From Porphyrobacter sp. (lineage in GTDB: Bacteria; Pseudomonadota; Alphaproteobacteria; Sphingomonadales; Sphingomonadaceae), in the NCBI GenBank assembly GCA_018991295.1, contig JAGKSZ010000176.1:1-6639 (forward strand): 6,639 nt of DNA, written 5' to 3'. Within the stretch, counting starts at the first letter, position 1. Every line of letters begins with the position of its first letter. Below the pieces are notes generated by a model. It was not told the DNA's origin. It saw only the letters and a program-made list of their open reading frames with translations, and did no database searches. A program made the position numbers and the translations under genes. Shown here piece by piece: positions 5,879-6,639 of the stretch.

Positions 5879-6517
5879 TTCGAACTCGCTCAGATCGACC
5901 GCACCGTTGATCTGATTGTTCGTCACCAGCCACAGCACCTTGGTGAGGAAAAAGGCCGAGGCCGCGAACAAGATCTGCCCGAACATCAGAATGAGCATCG
6001 TCGCCAGGGTCGGCACGATGACATGAACACCGGGGATGGCATCGATGAAGGTGAACAGGGTCACCAGCGACATCACGATGGCCGATGCGACCCAGCACCC
6101 CCACCAGCTGGTGACTTCATCAACCGACGAATGAGCAAAATCCTCAGGCTCGCCCGCGCTGCGATTGGCAAGCTCGCGCATGGCGGTGAAGGGGATGTAG
6201 AGATTGGCGAAAGGCACGAAGAAGCTGAATGTCGCCCAGCCGGGGGAATGGCGCAGCCCCTTGATTCCTGCGTTTCGCAGATTGGCGCAGGCGGTGTAGA
6301 CCCACAGCAGCACCGGAATGGCCGACCCCAGAAACACCACATTGATCGCAAGGCGGCTGAGCACCAGCAGCCCGGTCAGCAGGCCGAGTTCATTGTACGG
6401 ATTGTGATAGGCAGCCCACAGCACAATCACCAGCGCTCCTGCCAGCGACATCGCAATGACCATCCATGCCCCGATAGTGCTGAGCAGCGCGTAGAGGCGC
6501 AGATTGCCTGTTTGCAT
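5876..6517 (-). CDS. DUF4328-like multi-pass membrane protein
   Basis: The 213-residue protein has hydrophobic stretches at about 12-36, 46-74, 140-160 and 165-197, so four or more membrane passes in the inner membrane are likely. Between the second and third is GWATFSFFVPFANLYIPFTAMRELANRS (93-120). This fits the most typical segment of DUF4328 proteins (a W..F.VP..NL..P...M.EL pattern). An acidic loop (EPEDFAHSSVDEVTSWW) precedes the third segment. The family has no known function. The ATG at 6517 has GGGGG 8 bases upstream. A TTG at 6556 in the same frame would add 13 residues, but it lies at the edge of a strong hairpin and is unlikely. Its 3' end converges on the DUF2794 gene with 12 bases between the stops. 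It is probably transcribed alone, behind the hairpin at 6556-6587. Confidence 0.8.
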   Translation of the reverse strand: MQTGNLRLYALLSTIGAWMVIAMSLAGALVIVLWAAYHNPYNELGLLTGLLVLSRLAINVVFLGSAIPVLLWVYTACANLRNAGIKGLRHSPGWATFSFFVPFANLYIPFTAMRELANRSAGEPEDFAHSSVDEVTSWWGCWVASAIVMSLVTLFTFIDAIPGVHVIVPTLATMLILMFGQILFAASAFFLTKVLWLVTNNQINGAVDLSEFE

Positions 6518-6639
6518 ATAATCGACCCCCACAATCTGGCGTCCGATCCAAAGCAAACGCCCCCGTGCATGTCTGCACGAGGGCGTTGGAATTCCAAGGC
6601 TTTGGCAGCGCCTGCTGCACCTTATCCCCGCGCGCTGGA
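6518..6639. other. Intergenic right edge
   Basis: Upstream of the DUF4328-like gene, this stretch holds the terminator-like hairpin and, partly overlapping it at 6586-6597, a 12-bp palindrome TTGGAATTCCAA. The promoter of the DUF4328-like gene is expected between 6518 and 6555, but no convincing -35/-10 pair was identified. No coding region can be supported here. Confidence 0.45.
6556..6587 (-). terminator. Strong hairpin, probable intrinsic terminator of an upstream minus-strand gene
   Basis: A 14-bp stem (6556-6569 with 6574-6587) encloses a 4-base loop. In the minus-strand RNA every position pairs, one of them as G-U. In plus-strand RNA the same position is an A-C mismatch. On the minus strand the stem is followed by a T-rich stretch (GCGTTTGCTTTGG), while the plus-strand side has no T run. 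Both features favour a terminator reading on the minus strand, for a gene that ends near or beyond the right edge. A TAA at 6624-6622 in one minus frame (ending SSARG) could be its stop, but five codons are too few to support a gene call. It might instead act as a leader hairpin of the DUF4328-like gene. Confidence 0.6.

Noticed and set aside
6390..6620. Minus-strand 76-codon frame at the right edge
   Set aside because: It overlaps the DUF4328-like gene in another frame, crosses the strong hairpin, and has no recognisable feature.
1..6639. tRNA, rRNA, insertion sequence, phage or toxin-antitoxin content
   Set aside because: No such structure, transposase or matching gene pair was seen on either strand.

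Overview
This looks like a chromosomal piece of an alphaproteobacterium, most likely a sphingomonad and probably close to Erythrobacteraceae. The inference rests on the high GC content, GC-ending codons, an HdaA-type DnaA regulator lying divergently from purM/purN, a DUF2794 gene, and CCCCTCCCGC-type intergenic palindromes of the kind common in that group. No database search was possible, so the lineage is inferred from gene families and neighbourhood.

Layout. Bases 1-121 are nearly all G and look like degraded sequence at a contig edge. They run into the partial N-terminal part of a probable sulfotransferase on the minus strand (to 487). It overlaps by one base the end of purN (487-1446, minus), which is fused to a C-terminal MmcQ/YjbR-like domain. 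The purN-purM gap (1447-1551) is almost filled by an inverted pair of palindromic repeats, one of which contains the purN ribosome binding site. purM (1552-2673, minus) is first in this purM-purN-sulfotransferase unit.

A 69-base divergent spacer (2674-2742) separates purM from a plus-strand unit of four genes: a membrane-anchored DUF2066-like protein (2743-4032), hdaA (4048-4692), a short serine acetyltransferase cysE (4749-5486) and a DUF2794 gene (5495-5863). A DUF4328-like membrane protein gene (5876-6517, minus) converges on this unit with 12 bases between the stop codons. Upstream of it is a strong hairpin (6556-6587) whose shape fits a terminator for a minus-strand gene beyond the right edge.

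Functionally, purM and purN supply the fifth and third steps of IMP synthesis. hdaA couples DNA replication to inactivation of DnaA-ATP. cysE starts cysteine synthesis. The sulfotransferase, DUF2066-like, DUF2794 and DUF4328 proteins have no firm role. Most of the window is ordinary housekeeping sequence. The points worth a second look are the PurN-YjbR fusion, the repeat pair that supplies and may mask the purN ribosome binding site, and the P-loop trace that survives in the G-rich edge.
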